Shown here: positions 62,001-64,000 of the stretch, piece by piece
Layout of the letters: each line of letters opens with the position of its first letter
Numbering within the stretch: the first letter of the stretch is position 1
Assembly: GCF_965638725.1 (NCBI RefSeq)
Contig: NC_134950.1
Coordinates: 136,143,636 to 136,207,635, forward strand
Direction of reading: 5' to 3'
DNA: 64,000 nucleotides
DNA from: Aptenodytes patagonicus
Lineage: Eukaryota; Chordata; Aves; Sphenisciformes; Spheniscidae
The notes under the pieces: model-generated
Seen by the model: only the letters and a program-made list of their open reading frames with translations
Databases searched by the model: none
Told to the model about the DNA's origin: nothing
Position numbers and translations under genes: made by a program

Positions 62001-64000
62001 ACCAGCCTCACGTGGGCTGCATGGTGGATGGATCTCAGGGACCTCAGACACATCGAACAAGCAGGGATAATTACTACAGATGGCAGTTGTGTTCCTGACG
62101 TGCATTCACTGTTGGGAGAGGCCAACACTGCTTCAGGAGGAGAGATCTGAATACTGAAGGGAAGAGAAGAATGAATGAAATTAATCAATGTCAGGCTGTG
62201 TCTCTACTAGTGAAGATGCCAGAGGCTGCCAGAGGGTGTCCCTGGGCAAGGAGACTCAGGCCTCCATGCCATTCATTTATCAGAATATACCTGGTCCCAC
62301 TTCAGGCTGAAGAAAATATCACTCTCCAAAACAGTTTTTGGGCATGGTTTGGGGGTTAGGACCAATCCATGACCACTCCTAATAGGCAGTTTGTGAGCAC
62401 CCATCCTGTTTTGGAAGGTGAGATGGCTTAATAATGTGAATATGGGCTTCAGTGCCTGAGAATGGTTTTAGTCACACTTAATTCACTAGCACAGTTGTAG
62501 CATTAGATGTTTGGTAAAGTTTCTGGCACCTAAATTAGAGCAAGCAAATCCTGGCCAAACTGCCTAAGAAATGGGAAAGCCTGGGCATGAAGTTATTGAG
62601 CCAATCTACCGCACTGAGTGATAACTTGATATGTTTGGCTCCTACCTTGTAATCACCCCAAGCCAGGCCTGTATTTACCACCTTTGCCATGCGCTGCCAC
62701 AGCCTTTCTTTGTTTTTCTGACCGGTTGTGCCAAATACCGCTGTGGCACTTCACAGCAGCCAAAGGGTGCAGCGTAGAAAGGCCCCATAGCCTAGGCACA
62801 CCACTGGAAGGCACAGTCTATGTTGCAGTCTATGTTTGCAACCCAGCGCTGGGACCTGCCCTTCTCATGTGACCCAGCAGAGACCTGGTCGCACCACCTA
62901 ATGTGCCGGATGCTTTCTCCATTGTGTTGTCCCATGCTTGCATTGGAGAAGTCAAAGTATTCATTAGCATTGTTGGAGAAACACCAGCGGTCCGTGGTAG
63001 GCTGGTCCTTTCTTCTCCCTTGACCAGCTCTCAGGGGAAGGACTGTTGGTGATGATGGACGCAGGACAGTCTCCCTGCCCAAGAAGGTAGGGGATGGTGT
63101 GGAGCTTGAAATGTTGGGAGCATCTGGCTGCACAGGGTCTTTTCAGGAGAGTCTGGTCTGAGACGGCACATAGTGAACAAGGTCTTTACCAAAATCCTCT
63201 TGTAAAAGGGGGTCAGTCAAGGATGCGCTGTGAGGTGTGGAAGTTTGAATGCATGTTTCATCTTCTGGGTCAGAGTTTGCTGCGCTGCTTGCTGGATGAC
63301 AGGCATTATAACAGAAGCATCAGTCACTTCAGTGTAATTATCTGCGTTGTAAGCATAGGGTCCAGTTAGCACAGTCTCCATAGCCTCAAGTGAGGGAAGC
63401 TTGTGCTTTGGTTAGCCTCTATTCAAGACAACAATTAAATGCACACAGAAGTTAAAATGTATGCCTAAGATCCACTGAAATTGAATCCATGCTTTAAATG
63501 TTTTCTTGATCCTGCTTAGTCCAGTTGCCATATCATTTATTACCTCATGAAATCATTCTCCCCAGACTAAGCTAGAATTACAGCCCTGTAATTTAGGGAC
63601 CAGACTTTACACCTGAATGCCTCAAAATGTCAAAATAGCTATTATAAACCCAAGGTATACAAGTTGACTTTGCACCTCTGCTACACACAGTGAAGGAGCA
63701 ACAGAAAAAAAAAAAAGAAAGAAAAATTATTAGGAGAGATATTTGCCCTCCAGCTGGACTATGTTCTTGCAAAAGCAATAATCTGCGTCAAAGTGATCTA
63801 AACAGAGCAATCAACAAAGGAAATTAAAACTGTCGTTCTTTGACATAGAATACTGCTCAATAAGAATGCAGAACAGCTGTAAGCTAAATGAGCCACCTAA
63901 TACTTAATTTTTCACGTTGTCCTGTTTACAGACTTCACAATAGTGTTCCTTGCCTATGGCTCTTGTCTGGCAATTAAATGGTTAGTGCTGGTAAATTGTT
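59096..64000. other. Intergenic DNA, no gene recognised
   Basis: The stretch grows GC-richer from about 60600 onward. Open frames of 106-138 codons on both strands at 61772-62188 and 62792-63133 show no recognisable domain. A tandem duplication of about 26 bases lies at 61497-61547. By synteny the STEAP1B/RAPGEF5 region would lie to the right, and none of its exons is seen. Confidence 0.55.
61497..61547. repeat. Two-copy tandem repeat of about 26 bp
   Basis: AGTGGTCTCTGGATTTATCT plus CCTGC is followed directly by a second copy that differs by a short insertion and a few changes (AGTGTGGTCTCTGCGTCTAT plus CTCCTGC). Confidence 0.65.

Noticed and set aside
1-64000. CRISPR arrays, prokaryotic operons, tRNA or rRNA genes
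   Set aside because: None seen. The window is vertebrate nuclear DNA, and the only tRNA-related sequence is the decayed SINE at 16655-16840.

Overview
The window is nuclear DNA of a bird. Three things support this: a 2.6 kb CR1 LINE of the avian type (6175-8797) plus an older CR1 tail (about 58470-59095); spliced genes with conserved vertebrate splice sites; and an interleukin-6 gene of avian type, with four coding exons and a protein close to chicken IL-6 as I remember it. The species cannot be fixed from the sequence. Almost all the open frames in the window are chance frames or antisense shadows. Only two protein-coding genes can be supported.

Layout. 1-6174: intergenic, no gene seen. 6175-8797: 5'-truncated CR1 on the + strand. 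8798-26270: AT-rich intergenic DNA with microsatellites and one ancient tRNA-derived MIR/CORE-type SINE (about 16655-16840). 26270-27215: a CpG island carrying the promoter and first exon of TOMM7. TOMM7 runs on the + strand in three coding exons (26573-26675, 30036-30084, 31349-31364) and encodes a 55-residue mitochondrial import protein, with a poly(A) signal at 31551. 31580-41100: intergenic DNA between two convergent genes. 41100-44917: IL6 on the - strand in four coding exons (44603-44860, 44393-44506, 44009-44155, 41501-41692) encoding 236 residues. It has an AU-rich 3' UTR, and a TATA box, kappaB site and C/EBP-like site placed much as in mammals. A second CpG island covers IL6 exon 1 and its promoter (about 44510-45270). 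45270-64000: intergenic DNA in which no exon is recognised.

The two genes are unrelated in function: TOMM7 is a housekeeping subunit of the outer-membrane TOM complex and IL6 is an inducible cytokine. Their adjacency matches the vertebrate TOMM7-IL6 block (human 7p15.3). By that synteny HYCC1 (FAM126A) should lie to the left on the + strand, and STEAP1B/RAPGEF5, where present, to the right. I found no coding exon of either in the window.

I see no previously undescribed system. The points most worth checking are a GC-AG intron in IL6, a 96-bp IL6 intron 1 that is open and in frame, an in-frame upstream ATG with strong context in TOMM7, a G-rich tract in TOMM7 intron 1, a MIR-type SINE surviving in a bird, and a few unexplained hairpins and open GC-rich patches.
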